A stretch of 64,000 nt of DNA from Hyphomicrobiales bacterium. Lineage in GTDB: Bacteria; Pseudomonadota; Alphaproteobacteria; Rhizobiales; Devosiaceae. Shown one piece after another: positions 18,639 through 26,601 of this stretch. Below the pieces are notes generated by a model that saw only the letters and a list, made by a program, of their open reading frames with translations, was not told the origin of the DNA and made no database searches. Position numbers and translations under genes: made by a program. Each line of letters begins with the position of its first letter. Positions within the stretch are counted from its first letter, which is position 1. The stretch is taken from assembly GCA_004144345.1 (NCBI GenBank), contig SEEL01000007.1:1-64000 (forward strand), given 5' to 3'.

Positions 18639-19412
18639 ATGAAAATGCTGACGGTCAAACAGGTGGCGAAGATTTCCGGCGTATCGGTCCGGGCGCTGCA
18701 CCACTATGACGAAATCGGCCTTCTCACGCCCGCGTCGATCGGACGTAACAGCTATCGCTATTATGGGCGGGAACAATTGCTGCGGCTGCAGCAGATCCTG
18801 CTCCATCGCGAGCTCGACATCCCGCTGGGCGAGATCAGGGCCATCCTCGATGACCCGAAATTCGACCAGCTGGAGGCGCTGCGCCTGCAGCGCGAAAAGC
18901 TCGCGGCCGAAGCGCAGCGTTACGCCCGACTGGTCCGGACGATCGACCGCACGATCGCCGATCTGAACGGAGAAAGCGCGATGCGAAACGCAGAATTGTA
19001 CAAGGGTATCTCGGCCGAAAAGCAGGCCGAATACGAAGCCTGGCTGGTCGAGAAATATGGCGGCGACATGCCCGAGCGGATCGAGCAGAGCCGCCAAAAG
19101 TTCGCCAAGATGAGCAAGGACGAGATGGACAAGCTCAATGTCGAACTGCACGACATCGAGCAGGGTCTTGCCGAAGGGCTGCGGCGCGGCGTGGCGATGG
19201 ACTCGACGGCCCTCGATCCGGCGCTGGCGCGGCACCTCAAATGGATCGAGTTCGCCTGGGACAAGCCGTGTCCGCCGGCGGCCTATGCCGGGCTCGCGGA
19301 CCTTTATGTGTCGCATCCGGATTTCGTGACGCGGTTCGAGACGGTCGAGCCGGGCTTTGCGAACTATCTGAGCGGCGCGATGAAGGCCTATGCCGCACGG
19401 ATGGCCGGCTAA
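18639..19412 (+). CDS. MerR-family regulator with TipAS antibiotic-recognition domain
   Basis: About 257 aa. Residues ~3-72 are a MerR winged helix (MLTVKQVAKISGVSVRALHHY), then a coiled-coil dimerisation helix to ~110. The C-terminal ~120-255 is a TipAS-like domain (YKGISAEKQAEYEAWLVEKYG, then the globin-like helices ending in a KAYAARM helix). TipA-type proteins bind thiopeptides or other multidrug ligands and activate their own promoter. ATGs at 18639 and 18645 are both possible. The promoter just upstream has the matching dyad. No transporter target is adjacent; CsbD follows. Confidence 0.92.
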   Translation: MKMLTVKQVAKISGVSVRALHHYDEIGLLTPASIGRNSYRYYGREQLLRLQQILLHRELDIPLGEIRAILDDPKFDQLEALRLQREKLAAEAQRYARLVRTIDRTIADLNGESAMRNAELYKGISAEKQAEYEAWLVEKYGGDMPERIEQSRQKFAKMSKDEMDKLNVELHDIEQGLAEGLRRGVAMDSTALDPALARHLKWIEFAWDKPCPPAAYAGLADLYVSHPDFVTRFETVEPGFANYLSGAMKAYAARMAG

Positions 19413-19502
19413 ACGGCTGATCGTGCGGAATTAATGTTGGAAAGGGGAACCCCGGCGCCGGGATCCCCGTTCCCCCCCGAAGCAAATATTCGGAGGTATG
19501 AA

Positions 19503-19685
19503 ATGCACAAGGATCAGGTTGAAGGCGCCGCCAAGCAGGCCCGTGGCGCGATCAAGGACGCCGCCGGCAAATTGACCGGCGATGCCAAGCTCCAGGCCGA
19601 CGGCAAGCTCGACAAGGCCGAAGGCAAGATTCAGGGCAAGGTGGGCGAAGCCAAAGAGGCTGTCCGTGATGCACTGAAACGCTGA
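19503..19685 (+). CDS. CsbD-family stress-response protein
   Basis: 60 aa, highly charged, Lys/Ala/Gly-rich with imperfect repeats of the kind GxxKxxxG (DQVEGAAKQARGAIKDAAGK, then KLDKAEGKIQGKVGEAK). This is the CsbD pattern; such proteins are abundant in general stress and stationary phase, function unknown. CGGAGG ahead of the ATG at 19503 supports the start. It has a downstream terminator at 19738-19767. ATG-proximal sequence and position suggest a separate promoter from the MerR gene. Confidence 0.9.
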   Translation: MHKDQVEGAAKQARGAIKDAAGKLTGDAKLQADGKLDKAEGKIQGKVGEAKEAVRDALKR

Positions 19686-19737
19686 GGACGTAACGACACC
19701 CTCAGCGCCGTAACTGATCTCACGCTCAGCTTACGAC

Positions 19738-19767
19738 AAAAAGGCCGGCCCAATGGGACGGCCTTTT
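19738..19767 (+). terminator. Rho-independent terminator after csbD-like gene
   Basis: Inverted repeat AAAAAGGCCG / CGGCCTTTT around an 11-12 base loop, with a T run at the 3' end. It sits 52 bases after the CsbD stop and just ahead of the DUF1304 gene. Confidence 0.75.
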
Positions 19768-19798
19768 CGTTTGCGCCGATTTGCGCGATGCTGGCCGC

Positions 19799-20149
19799 AT
19801 GATCGGCAGCATCCTCACTGGCTTCGTGGCCGCCATCCACGTCTATATCCTCGTGCTCGAGATGTTCATGTGGGACACCGAGCGGGGCCGGAAGGCGTTT
19901 GGCATGACGGCGGAATTCTCGAAATCTACCAAGGTGCTGGCCGCCAATCAGGGGCTCTATAACGGCTTTCTCGCCGCCGGGCTGATCTGGGGCATCTGGC
20001 TGGGCGAGGCGGGCGATCCGGTAAAGCTGTTCTTCCTCGCCTGCGTGGCGGTGGCCGGACTTTATGGCGCGGCGACCGTGGGCATGCGCATCCTCATGGT
20101 GCAGACCATTCCGGCCGTCATCGCGGCGGTCGCCGTCATCTACATGTAG
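19799..20149 (+). CDS. DUF1304 family membrane protein
   Basis: 116 aa. Four hydrophobic segments (about 3-20, 55-67, 75-92 and 95-114) predict an integral inner-membrane protein. The N-terminal AAIHVYILVLEMFMW and the central NQGLYNGFLAAGL are the conserved DUF1304 patterns. Function unknown. I use the ATG at 19799; a TTG at 19781 would add six residues. It stands behind a terminator so has its own promoter. Confidence 0.88.
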   Translation: MIGSILTGFVAAIHVYILVLEMFMWDTERGRKAFGMTAEFSKSTKVLAANQGLYNGFLAAGLIWGIWLGEAGDPVKLFFLACVAVAGLYGAATVGMRILMVQTIPAVIAAVAVIYM

Positions 20150-20222
20150 GGGCGGCGGATTGCCGACCGGCCGGGCTTCGGCCTAGACTTGGCGTGCCGG
20201 CGGCGCGGCAAGAGGTTGGCTG

Positions 20223-21224
20223 ATGTGGGATTTCTCGATCGGGCGCACGATGGGCCTCATGGGCCAGACACTGCCCTTCCTCGTCTTCCGGATGATCGTC
20301 TATTTCGGCATCGCGCTGGCCTATGTGCTGGTAACGGGCGTCGGCGCCGGGGTCGGCTGGGGCGTCGGCGCGTTCGGTGATGCGGACTTCCAGGCCTCGA
20401 GCGTCGCCTGGGGCGGCATCGTCGGCTTCGGCCTGACGGCCGGCGCGATCTATTTCCTGCGCGAATACATCCTCTACATCGTCAAGGCCGGGCATATCGC
20501 CGTGCTGGTCGAGCTGCTTGAGGGCCGGGGCATTCCGCAGGGGCAGAGCCAGATCAGCTATGCGACGGGCATCGTGCGCGAGCGCTTCCTCGAAACCAGC
20601 GTGCTGTTCGGCATCGACCAATTGGTCAAGGGCGTCCTCGGGGCGATCCTCGGGCTGCTGCAGGGGATCGCGTCGCTATTGCCGATCCCGGGCGTGCAGA
20701 ATCTGGTGGGCGTGGTGCGCGCGTTCCTGCGCGTCGCGGTGGGGCTGATGGACGAGGTGATCCTCGGCTATGCGATGCGGACGCGCGCCACCAATCCGTG
20801 GCAGTCGGCGCAGACCGCGCTGGTGCTCTATGCGCAGAATTACAAGGTGATGCTGAAGAACGCCGCGTGGCTGACGATCATCGTCTATGTGCTGGCCTTC
20901 GTCGTGTTCCTCATCATGCTGGCGCCGGCGGCGCTGCTGGTGTGGTTCATCCCCAATGCCTGGGGCGCGGGCGGCTTCATCTTCGCGCTGATCTTTGCCT
21001 GGGCGGTGAAGGCGGCGCTGATCGAGCCCTTCGCCATCGCCGCGATGATGGATGTCTATTTCCGCGTCATTGAGGGGCAGACCCCCGACCCGGCCTGGGA
21101 CGAGCGCATCGGCCAGGTCAGCAAGAAATTCCGCGACCTCGGTGAAAAGGCGGCCAACTGGGCCGACCCGCGCACCCCGACACAGCCGCCGCCCTTCATT
21201 GCGCCGGGCGGCCCGGTGGCGTGA
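20223..21224 (+). CDS. Polytopic membrane protein of unknown function
   Basis: 333 aa, family not recognised with certainty. Hydrophobic segments lie near residues 20-45, 62-82, 130-160 (amphipathic), 215-245 and 245-275; the C-terminal ~60 residues are soluble and end in a Pro-rich tail (TPTQPPPFIAPGG). A stretch of TALVLYAQNYKVMLKNAAWL suggests a re-entrant or interfacial helix. Its stop overlaps the start of the MGMT gene (TGATG), forming a four-gene run with MGMT, the ASCH-like gene and the HVSPDG-motif gene. Confidence 0.8.
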   Translation: MWDFSIGRTMGLMGQTLPFLVFRMIVYFGIALAYVLVTGVGAGVGWGVGAFGDADFQASSVAWGGIVGFGLTAGAIYFLREYILYIVKAGHIAVLVELLEGRGIPQGQSQISYATGIVRERFLETSVLFGIDQLVKGVLGAILGLLQGIASLLPIPGVQNLVGVVRAFLRVAVGLMDEVILGYAMRTRATNPWQSAQTALVLYAQNYKVMLKNAAWLTIIVYVLAFVVFLIMLAPAALLVWFIPNAWGAGGFIFALIFAWAVKAALIEPFAIAAMMDVYFRVIEGQTPDPAWDERIGQVSKKFRDLGEKAANWADPRTPTQPPPFIAPGGPVA

Positions 21225-21754
21225 TGCGCTACGCGCTGGTCGATACCGCCATCGGCCTGTTCGGCATCGGCTGGACCGACAGCGGCCTCGCCCGCGTGGC
21301 GCTGCCGGGGCGGGACCGCGAGCAGACGATCGAGTGGATCTCGCGCGACGGGGCCGAGGCTGATGTGCCCGGCGTCGCGTTGGCCGATCTGCCCGAGCGG
21401 ATCAGGCGCTACGCCGAAGGCGCGAGAGACGAGTTCGCCGACGTACCGCTCGATCTCAGCGGTGTGCCGGCGTTTCACCGGCAGGCTTATGCCGAACTGC
21501 TCAAGGTCGGCTATGGCGTGACCACCACCTATGGGGCGATTGCGCGGACGCTCGGCGATGTGGCGCTGTCTCGGGCGGTGGGGCAGGCGATGGGCCAGAA
21601 CCCCATTCCGTTGGTGATCCCGTGCCACCGCGTACTCGGCGCCGACGGCAAGACCGGCGGCTTCTCCTCGCCCGGTGGCGTGACGGCCAAGATGCAGATG
21701 CTGGCGCTGGAACACGCGGCGAGCCCGACCGGCCAATACGCGTTCGGCTTCTGA
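21224..21754 (+). CDS. Methylated-DNA--protein-cysteine S-methyltransferase (Ogt/MGMT)
   Basis: 176 aa. Suicide repair of O6-alkylguanine: the acceptor is Cys134 in IPCHRV, preceded by the DNA-binding helix-turn-helix (YGAIARTLGDVALSRAVGQA) and followed by GGFSSPGG. The ATG at 21224 shares a base with the upstream stop; the GTG at 21221 is the alternative. Its own stop overlaps the ASCH-like gene's ATG (TGATG). Being in an operon with an ASCH-like putative nucleic-acid-binding protein is notable. Confidence 0.95.
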   Translation: MRYALVDTAIGLFGIGWTDSGLARVALPGRDREQTIEWISRDGAEADVPGVALADLPERIRRYAEGARDEFADVPLDLSGVPAFHRQAYAELLKVGYGVTTTYGAIARTLGDVALSRAVGQAMGQNPIPLVIPCHRVLGADGKTGGFSSPGGVTAKMQMLALEHAASPTGQYAFGF

Positions 21755-22320
21755 TGCTGATCCGTCCCGAGACTTTTGCGGCGATCAAGGCAGGCGACAT
21801 CGACACCCAGTTCCGCCGCTGGACGCGGCCGACGGTCAAGGCCGGTGGCACGCTGACCAATGAATGGGGCGTGCTGGCGATCGATCTGGTCGAGGCGATA
21901 GAGCTCGATGCGGTGAGCGCCGACGATCTGAGGCGCGCCGGCATCGGCACGCGCGAGGAACTGGCATCGTACCTCGCCCCCGAGGGACAGCTCTATCGCG
22001 TGAGGCTGCACTATGCGGGCGAGGACCCGCGGCTGGCATTGCGCGAAAAGCTGCCCGACGCGGCAGAGCTGGCAATGCTGACGGCCAAGCTCGCGAAGCT
22101 CGATGGCAAGGAGCCGTGGACAGGGGCGACACTGGCGCTGATCGCCGAGTTCCCCGAGAAGCGGGCATCGAGCCTCGCCAAGCGGATGGGCATGGACCAA
22201 CTGCCGTTTAAGGTGCGGGTGCGCAAGCTCAAGACCCTCGGCCTGACCGAGAGCCTCGAGATTGGCTACCGCCTGTCGCCACGCGGGGCGGCGCTCCTCG
22301 CGCACATATCCGCACCATGA
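21754..22320 (+). CDS. ASCH-like protein with C-terminal helical extension, long form
   Basis: 188 aa. Residues 1-~95 are paralogous to the short ASCH-like protein at 17811 (TFAAIKAGDIDTQFRRWTRP, VKAGGTL, then a strand VLAIDLVEAIEL). Residues ~115-188 are a separate helical domain that looks like a winged helix: PEKRASSLAKRMGMDQ, FKVRVRKLKTLGLTES and a terminal wing-like GYRLSPRGAALL. So it may pair RNA/nucleoside recognition with DNA binding, which is inference. Start and stop both overlap neighbours (TGATG and ATGA), implying translational coupling with MGMT and the HVSPDG-motif gene. Confidence 0.8.
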   Translation: MLIRPETFAAIKAGDIDTQFRRWTRPTVKAGGTLTNEWGVLAIDLVEAIELDAVSADDLRRAGIGTREELASYLAPEGQLYRVRLHYAGEDPRLALREKLPDAAELAMLTAKLAKLDGKEPWTGATLALIAEFPEKRASSLAKRMGMDQLPFKVRVRKLKTLGLTESLEIGYRLSPRGAALLAHISAP

Positions 22321-22715
22321 CCGAAGAGGCGACCAACGAAGTTCTGGCCCGCCATGTCAGCCCCGACGGTCAGCTGACGCTTCTCGTGGTACGCGCGATC
22401 GAGCCACCACGGCCAGAAACGATCATCGTCGGCTTCGAGGAATCGCCATGGCACGTCCATGTCGATGCGTTGAACCCAGCGGGCCGAAGCTGGGAGCAGG
22501 TGGGGCACGATCTCGCCGCTGACATCGTCAGCGACAGGATGCTGATTGTCATCTTTCGCGGCGGTGACTACCCCGATATCCGGCTGGCCGACAGTCTGGA
22601 GGATGAGGTGGACTATTTGCCGAATGGCGAGCGGCCCGAGCTCCGGTTCTGGAGCGGAAGGCGGACGAGCTTCGACGAATTGATCGACGGCACCGTCACC
22701 TACACGCCGCTCTGA
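22317..22715 (+). CDS. Unrecognised HVSPDG-motif protein, copy 2
   Basis: 132 aa, paralogue of the protein at 16417. Shared landmarks: LARHVSPDG (8-16), GFEESPWHVH, IVIF/VVVE strand, DEVDY, LRFWSG and DELIDGTVTY at the C-terminus. No signal peptide or membrane segment. ATG overlaps the stop of the ASCH-like gene (ATGA). Because the first copy also lies near an ASCH-like gene, the two families may work together. The 3' end overlaps the convergent RibD-like gene by 16 nt. Confidence 0.8.
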   Translation: MTEEATNEVLARHVSPDGQLTLLVVRAIEPPRPETIIVGFEESPWHVHVDALNPAGRSWEQVGHDLAADIVSDRMLIVIFRGGDYPDIRLADSLEDEVDYLPNGERPELRFWSGRRTSFDELIDGTVTYTPL

Positions 22716-23236
22716 TCGAAGCGGTAATGCAGCCGCGCCATGCCGGTGCCGAGCATCTTGGCCGAGAGTAGCGTGGGCGTGGCGTGGAAGCCGGTGTGCG
22801 GAAAGAGCGGGTAGCCGCCGCCGATGAGGGCGGAGGCGATGTAAATCTCGATCTCGTCGAGGGCGCCGCGCTCCATGAACGCCATCTGCAACCGGCCGCC
22901 GCCCAGCATCCACACATCGCCATCGTCGAGGGCGCGGAGTTCGGCGATCAGCGCCTCGATGTCGCTGCGGGTTTCGAGCGGGCCGGCGGGGTCGGCTATG
23001 GGGCGCGAGGTGACGACAAGTGAGCGCTGCTCGCCATAGGGCCAGGGCGTGCCCGACTTCGCCAGCCACTCATAGGTGGTGCGACCCATGACGACGGTGC
23101 GGATGGTCTTGATGAAATTGTCGTAGTGATGCTCGCCAAGCTCCGCCGGCGCGTCGAACAGCCATTGCAAATTTTCGCTCGGGTCGGCGATGAAGCCGTC
23201 AAGGCTGGTGGCGATGTAGCCGACGATGCGGGCCAT
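22700..23236 (-). CDS. DHFR/RibD C-terminal-like reductase family protein
   Basis: 178 aa. RIVGYIATSLDGFIA at the N-terminus, VVMGRTTYEW (48-57) and DVWMLGGGRLQMAFMERG carry the NADPH-binding pattern of the RibD_C/dihydrofolate-reductase-like family. These are mostly uncharacterised NADPH reductases; neither riboflavin nor folate synthesis is implied by context. AAGGAGAC before the ATG at 23236 supports the start. Convergent with the HVSPDG-motif gene. Confidence 0.88.
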   Translation of the reverse strand: MARIVGYIATSLDGFIADPSENLQWLFDAPAELGEHHYDNFIKTIRTVVMGRTTYEWLAKSGTPWPYGEQRSLVVTSRPIADPAGPLETRSDIEALIAELRALDDGDVWMLGGGRLQMAFMERGALDEIEIYIASALIGGGYPLFPHTGFHATPTLLSAKMLGTGMARLHYRFDQSGV

Positions 23237-23321
23237 GATTGTCTCCTTCGATCTGTGTGCCGCACGCTAAATCGGCGGGCTGACAGCTTCCGGCAGCAGC
23301 CTGCAGCCGCTAGGATGGGGC

Positions 23322-24389
23322 ATGGCTTCGGCAGACAGATCAGCGCGCTACACCGACTATGTCAAAGAGGCGTTGGCGCGGCGCATGCCCGCCATCATCG
23401 GCATTGCCGAAGAAGGTCAGGACGCCGAGGCGGCCAAGCAGCTGCATGCCATCGCACGGGCGGTGGCGGCCGATGCGCCGATGGTGCTCGACTATGCCGC
23501 CTGGCCGGTGCCCGGCTGGGAGGCGCTGCCGGGCCGCGTGAACGGCAAGCGGCCGAGCGAGGCGTCGTTCTTCGATTTCGAGTACTGGCTGTATTTCCGC
23601 ATCCTCAAGGCCGTGCGCTACCCCGAAACGCGCAATGATCCGTTCCGGCTGACCAAGCATCGCGACCTCACGCGGCACATCGACTGGGCCGAACAAGCGA
23701 TTCAGAAGACTCACACTTTGGCCGATGCGCTGAACCTGTCGCTCGATGCCAATGCGCATGATCTGTCGCAGCTGAGCGGGCCGGCCAGCGCGCATGATCT
23801 GGGCCGCGAATTACTGCGGATCGAACCCGCCGGGTTGCGCCGCATCAACATCATCGCCGACAATTTCGGTGGCGAGTTCGTCGCCGACCTCGTGCTGGCG
23901 ACGGTCGCGGCCGAGGCGGGGATCGAGGCGGTGGTGCATGTAAAGCACCTGCCAATGTTCGTGTCGGACACCACGACCGACGACATCATCATCCTGTTCG
24001 ACCGGCTGAAGCCGAACACGGCATTCGGGCATCGGCTGCAGGCGGCGGTGGATGGCGGCAAGCTGCGCGTCACCTCCAATGTGTTCTGGGCGGCGCCAAA
24101 GTTCATGGATCACGTGCCGCTCGACGAACTCGACAGCGGCGATGACGTCCTCAATGTGCTCAAGGGCGATCTCAACTTCCGCCGCGCCATCGGCGATGCG
24201 GTCGTGCCGATCGAAACGCCGTTCGAGTCGCTGCCAATATTGCCGGCGGCCCCGATGCTGGCGCTGCGCTCGATCAAATCCTATTGCGTCGCCGGGATGA
24301 AAGTCTGGCCGGCCGGCATGTCGGCCGAGAGCTTTCCCAAAGACGGTTCGATCGCGACCGCGCAGCGGATTCCGGCGAGAGCCACCTAG
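23322..24389 (+). CDS. DUF89/ARMT1-like damage-control phosphatase
   Basis: 355 aa. DUF89 landmarks: DNFGGEFVADL (residues 180-190; Asp180-Asn181 are metal ligands in the family), HVKHLPMFVSDTTTDD (206-221), NVFWAAPKF and KGDLNFRR (281-288). The gene most resembles the ARMT1-type subgroup known from eukaryotes, which are metal-dependent phosphatases of damaged or excess sugar phosphates such as fructose-1-phosphate. A helical N-terminal cap (residues 1-165) is present, so it looks intact. It is single, convergent with a membrane protein gene by 4 nt. The true substrate here is not known. Confidence 0.85.
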   Translation: MASADRSARYTDYVKEALARRMPAIIGIAEEGQDAEAAKQLHAIARAVAADAPMVLDYAAWPVPGWEALPGRVNGKRPSEASFFDFEYWLYFRILKAVRYPETRNDPFRLTKHRDLTRHIDWAEQAIQKTHTLADALNLSLDANAHDLSQLSGPASAHDLGRELLRIEPAGLRRINIIADNFGGEFVADLVLATVAAEAGIEAVVHVKHLPMFVSDTTTDDIIILFDRLKPNTAFGHRLQAAVDGGKLRVTSNVFWAAPKFMDHVPLDELDSGDDVLNVLKGDLNFRRAIGDAVVPIETPFESLPILPAAPMLALRSIKSYCVAGMKVWPAGMSAESFPKDGSIATAQRIPARAT

Positions 24390-24949
24390 GCGGGCACGTA
24401 AGGCGCGAGAAAGATGCCCGCCAGCGCCGCGAGAATGGCGAGGGCCGCGATGATCGAAAAGCCCCAACTGCAGGCATTGCGCGGATTGCGCACCCAGGCC
24501 CAGCTGCCCGCGGCAAGCAGCAGCGACTGCACGAAAACCTCGATGAGCCCCGGCCCGAACTGGGAGGCGAAGGGCAGGTTGAGGTAGATCGCGCCCTCGA
24601 TCGAACCGGGGACCGGCCCGAAGGTGTTGAGGATGCCGACGATCGCCAGCGTCGCCCACGCAACAAGCCAGCCGCGCGGGCGCGTGAAGATGGAGTCGCG
24701 CAGCAGGTAGAGGACAAATCCGAACAGCAGGCCGCGGAGCGGTTGAAAGAGCGGGCCGGCAGCCACCCACGGGTCGGATGTCGGCCGCATGATGGCGGAC
24801 AGGCTGCCCTGGCTGAACTCGGCTGTGTAGTTGAAGGCGTAGAAGGCGGTGAGCCCGACGACGAAATAGGTCGCGGTGTGGACGATGCCCGTCCTGACGA
24901 TGATCGACCACGCATTCGTCGCGCTGGCCGACACGCTTTGATCTGTCAT
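24386..24949 (-). CDS. Hypothetical four- to five-helix membrane protein
   Basis: 187 aa, not recognised. Hydrophobic segments lie around residues 20-42, 66-90, 95-118, 133-150 and 160-182, predicting an integral inner-membrane protein. N-terminus is polar and Ser/Thr-rich. GAGGG precedes the ATG at 24949. Its stop overlaps the convergent DUF89 stop by 4 nt. No functional clue in the sequence or neighbours. Confidence 0.75.
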   Translation of the reverse strand: MTDQSVSASATNAWSIIVRTGIVHTATYFVVGLTAFYAFNYTAEFSQGSLSAIMRPTSDPWVAAGPLFQPLRGLLFGFVLYLLRDSIFTRPRGWLVAWATLAIVGILNTFGPVPGSIEGAIYLNLPFASQFGPGLIEVFVQSLLLAAGSWAWVRNPRNACSWGFSIIAALAILAALAGIFLAPYVPA

Positions 24950-25007
24950 GGCACCCTCGCTTGTGTGCCCTCAATAGCTGGGCGGACGCGAGGACAAGCG
25001 CAAGTTC

Positions 25008-25547
25008 CTATTGCTTGCGCTTGAACGATTTCAGGTGCGGCACGAGCTTGGCCACGCGATCGGCGATGGCTTCGACCGAGAGCGTGACGGGCACGGCGAC
25101 GAAATTCTCGTCCGGCTGGGGGACTTCGAGGGTCGCGAACTGGCTGCCGAGCAGGGCCGAGGGCATGTATTCGTGATTGCGCGCGGCCATGCGGCTCGCA
25201 ATCAGCTCCTCGCTGCCATCGAGGAAGACGAAAAGGATGGGTTCGCCCGCTTCCTTGACGAGGTGGTCACGGTAGCTGCGCTTGAGCGCCGAGCAGGCAC
25301 CCACCGCGACACCCTTGGTGTCGGCGGCGTCACGCAGGGCGTGGGCCAGCGTCGAGAGCCACGGCCAGCGGTCGTCATCGACCAGCGGGATGCCGGCGCG
25401 CATTTTCTCCTTGTTGGCGACGGGATGGTAGGTGTCGCCATCAAGGAACGGGGCGTGGAGACGCCGGGCAATGGACTTGCCGGTGACCGATTTGCCGCTG
25501 GAGGCGACGCCCATGGCGATGATGATGCGGGCGGGAACTAGGCTCAA
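25008..25547 (-). CDS. gntK: Gluconokinase (GntK type)
   Basis: 179 aa. Phosphorylates gluconate to 6-phosphogluconate, which Gnd (encoded at 26602) oxidises. Walker A is GVASSGKS at residues 13-20; FLDGDTYHP (34-42), the DDRWPWL segment and the LDGSEELIASRMAARNHEYMP region are typical of the thermoresistant GntK family. It lies downstream of an SDR gene on the same strand, 134 nt apart, with a LacI-type operator in the gap. Confidence 0.93.
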   Translation of the reverse strand: MSLVPARIIIAMGVASSGKSVTGKSIARRLHAPFLDGDTYHPVANKEKMRAGIPLVDDDRWPWLSTLAHALRDAADTKGVAVGACSALKRSYRDHLVKEAGEPILFVFLDGSEELIASRMAARNHEYMPSALLGSQFATLEVPQPDENFVAVPVTLSVEAIADRVAKLVPHLKSFKRKQ

Positions 25548-25644
25548 GGGCAGGGCAGTCCGGAAGAGGGGTGGAATTTACTGGTGGGGTTCATAGCGAA
25601 CCATGCCGGTCGGCGAAAGACTCGTCTGACATGTTTGCGGGAGA

Positions 25645-25662
25645 AATGAAAGCGCTATCATT
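25645..25662. promoter_or_regulatory. LacI-family operator-like palindrome upstream of gntK
   Basis: An 18-base near-perfect palindrome AATGAAAGCGCTATCATT with central AGCGCT and one mismatched pair. This CG-centred form is typical of LacI-family (GntR/IdnR-like) operators. It is ~98 nt upstream of the gntK start and just past the SDR stop. No LacI-type regulator is encoded in the window. Confidence 0.6.
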
Positions 25663-25680
25663 CCTCCTTCCTGCAGCGGC

Positions 25681-26451
25681 TCAGACCGTGGCCATGAAGG
25701 CGCCGTCGACATAGAGGATGTGGCCGTTGACGTAGCTCGCGGCGTCGGAGGCGAGGAAGATCGCGGCGCCGCCGAGTTCGGCGACATTGCCCCAGCGGCC
25801 CTGCGGCGTGCGCTTTTCAACCCACGCGGTGAACTCGGGATCGGCCACGAGGGCCGCATTGAGCTCGGTCTTGAAGTAGCCCGGGGCGATGCCATTGGCA
25901 TTGATGCCATGCGGCGCCCATTCGGTGGCCATGGCGCGGGTCAGGTTGGCGACGGCGGCCTTGCTGGCGGCATAGGGCGCGATCGAGCGGCGGGCCACGC
26001 CACTCATCAGCGAGCAGATGTTGATGATGCGCCCGGCGCCGCGCGGGATCATGCGCCTCGCCACCGCCTGCCCGACGATGAACACCGAACTGACATTGGT
26101 CGACATCACCCGCTCGAACATGTCTTCCGGGAAATCCTCAAGCGGCGCGCGGTGCTGCATGCCGGCATTGTTGACGAGGATGTCGATGGGGCCAATTTCG
26201 GTCTCGATATGGTCGACGGCGTCGCCCACGCTGTCGCTGCTGGTCACGTCGAAGGCCACGGCGCGGACACGCGCGCCGCCCTCGGCGAGCTTTGCCGCGG
26301 CGTCGCCCAGCGCGACGGTATCGCGGGCATTGAGGATGACATCGGCACCGGCTCCCGCGAGGGCCGCGGCGATGGCAAAGCCGATGCCGCGGCTCGAGCC
26401 GGTGACCAGGGCTCGCTTGCCGGCAAGCGAGAACATCGACAGCGAATCCAT
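25681..26451 (-). CDS. SDR-family oxidoreductase, probably gluconate 5-dehydrogenase-like
   Basis: 256 aa classical short-chain dehydrogenase. Cofactor loop TGSSRGIG at residues 17-24, NNAG at 94-97, catalytic Ser147, Tyr160 and Lys164 (YAASK). General similarity and position between gntK and gnd suggest 5-keto-gluconate/gluconate interconversion (IdnO-like), but substrate cannot be read from sequence alone and many SDRs look alike. Divergent from gnd; upstream of gntK. Confidence 0.8.
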   Translation of the reverse strand: MDSLSMFSLAGKRALVTGSSRGIGFAIAAALAGAGADVILNARDTVALGDAAAKLAEGGARVRAVAFDVTSSDSVGDAVDHIETEIGPIDILVNNAGMQHRAPLEDFPEDMFERVMSTNVSSVFIVGQAVARRMIPRGAGRIINICSLMSGVARRSIAPYAASKAAVANLTRAMATEWAPHGINANGIAPGYFKTELNAALVADPEFTAWVEKRTPQGRWGNVAELGGAAIFLASDAASYVNGHILYVDGAFMATV

Positions 26452-26601
26452 GGAAATTTCCTATGTGCGGCGGGGTGCGGCGATGCGCCAGATATACGGG
26501 CATTTTCGCCAGCACGGCCATAGCTTTGTGGTGGCTTTACCTGCCGCCGCATGGCAAAAAGCGCCGCAAGAAACGCTAATGATCCTTATGGGGAGATACT
26601 T

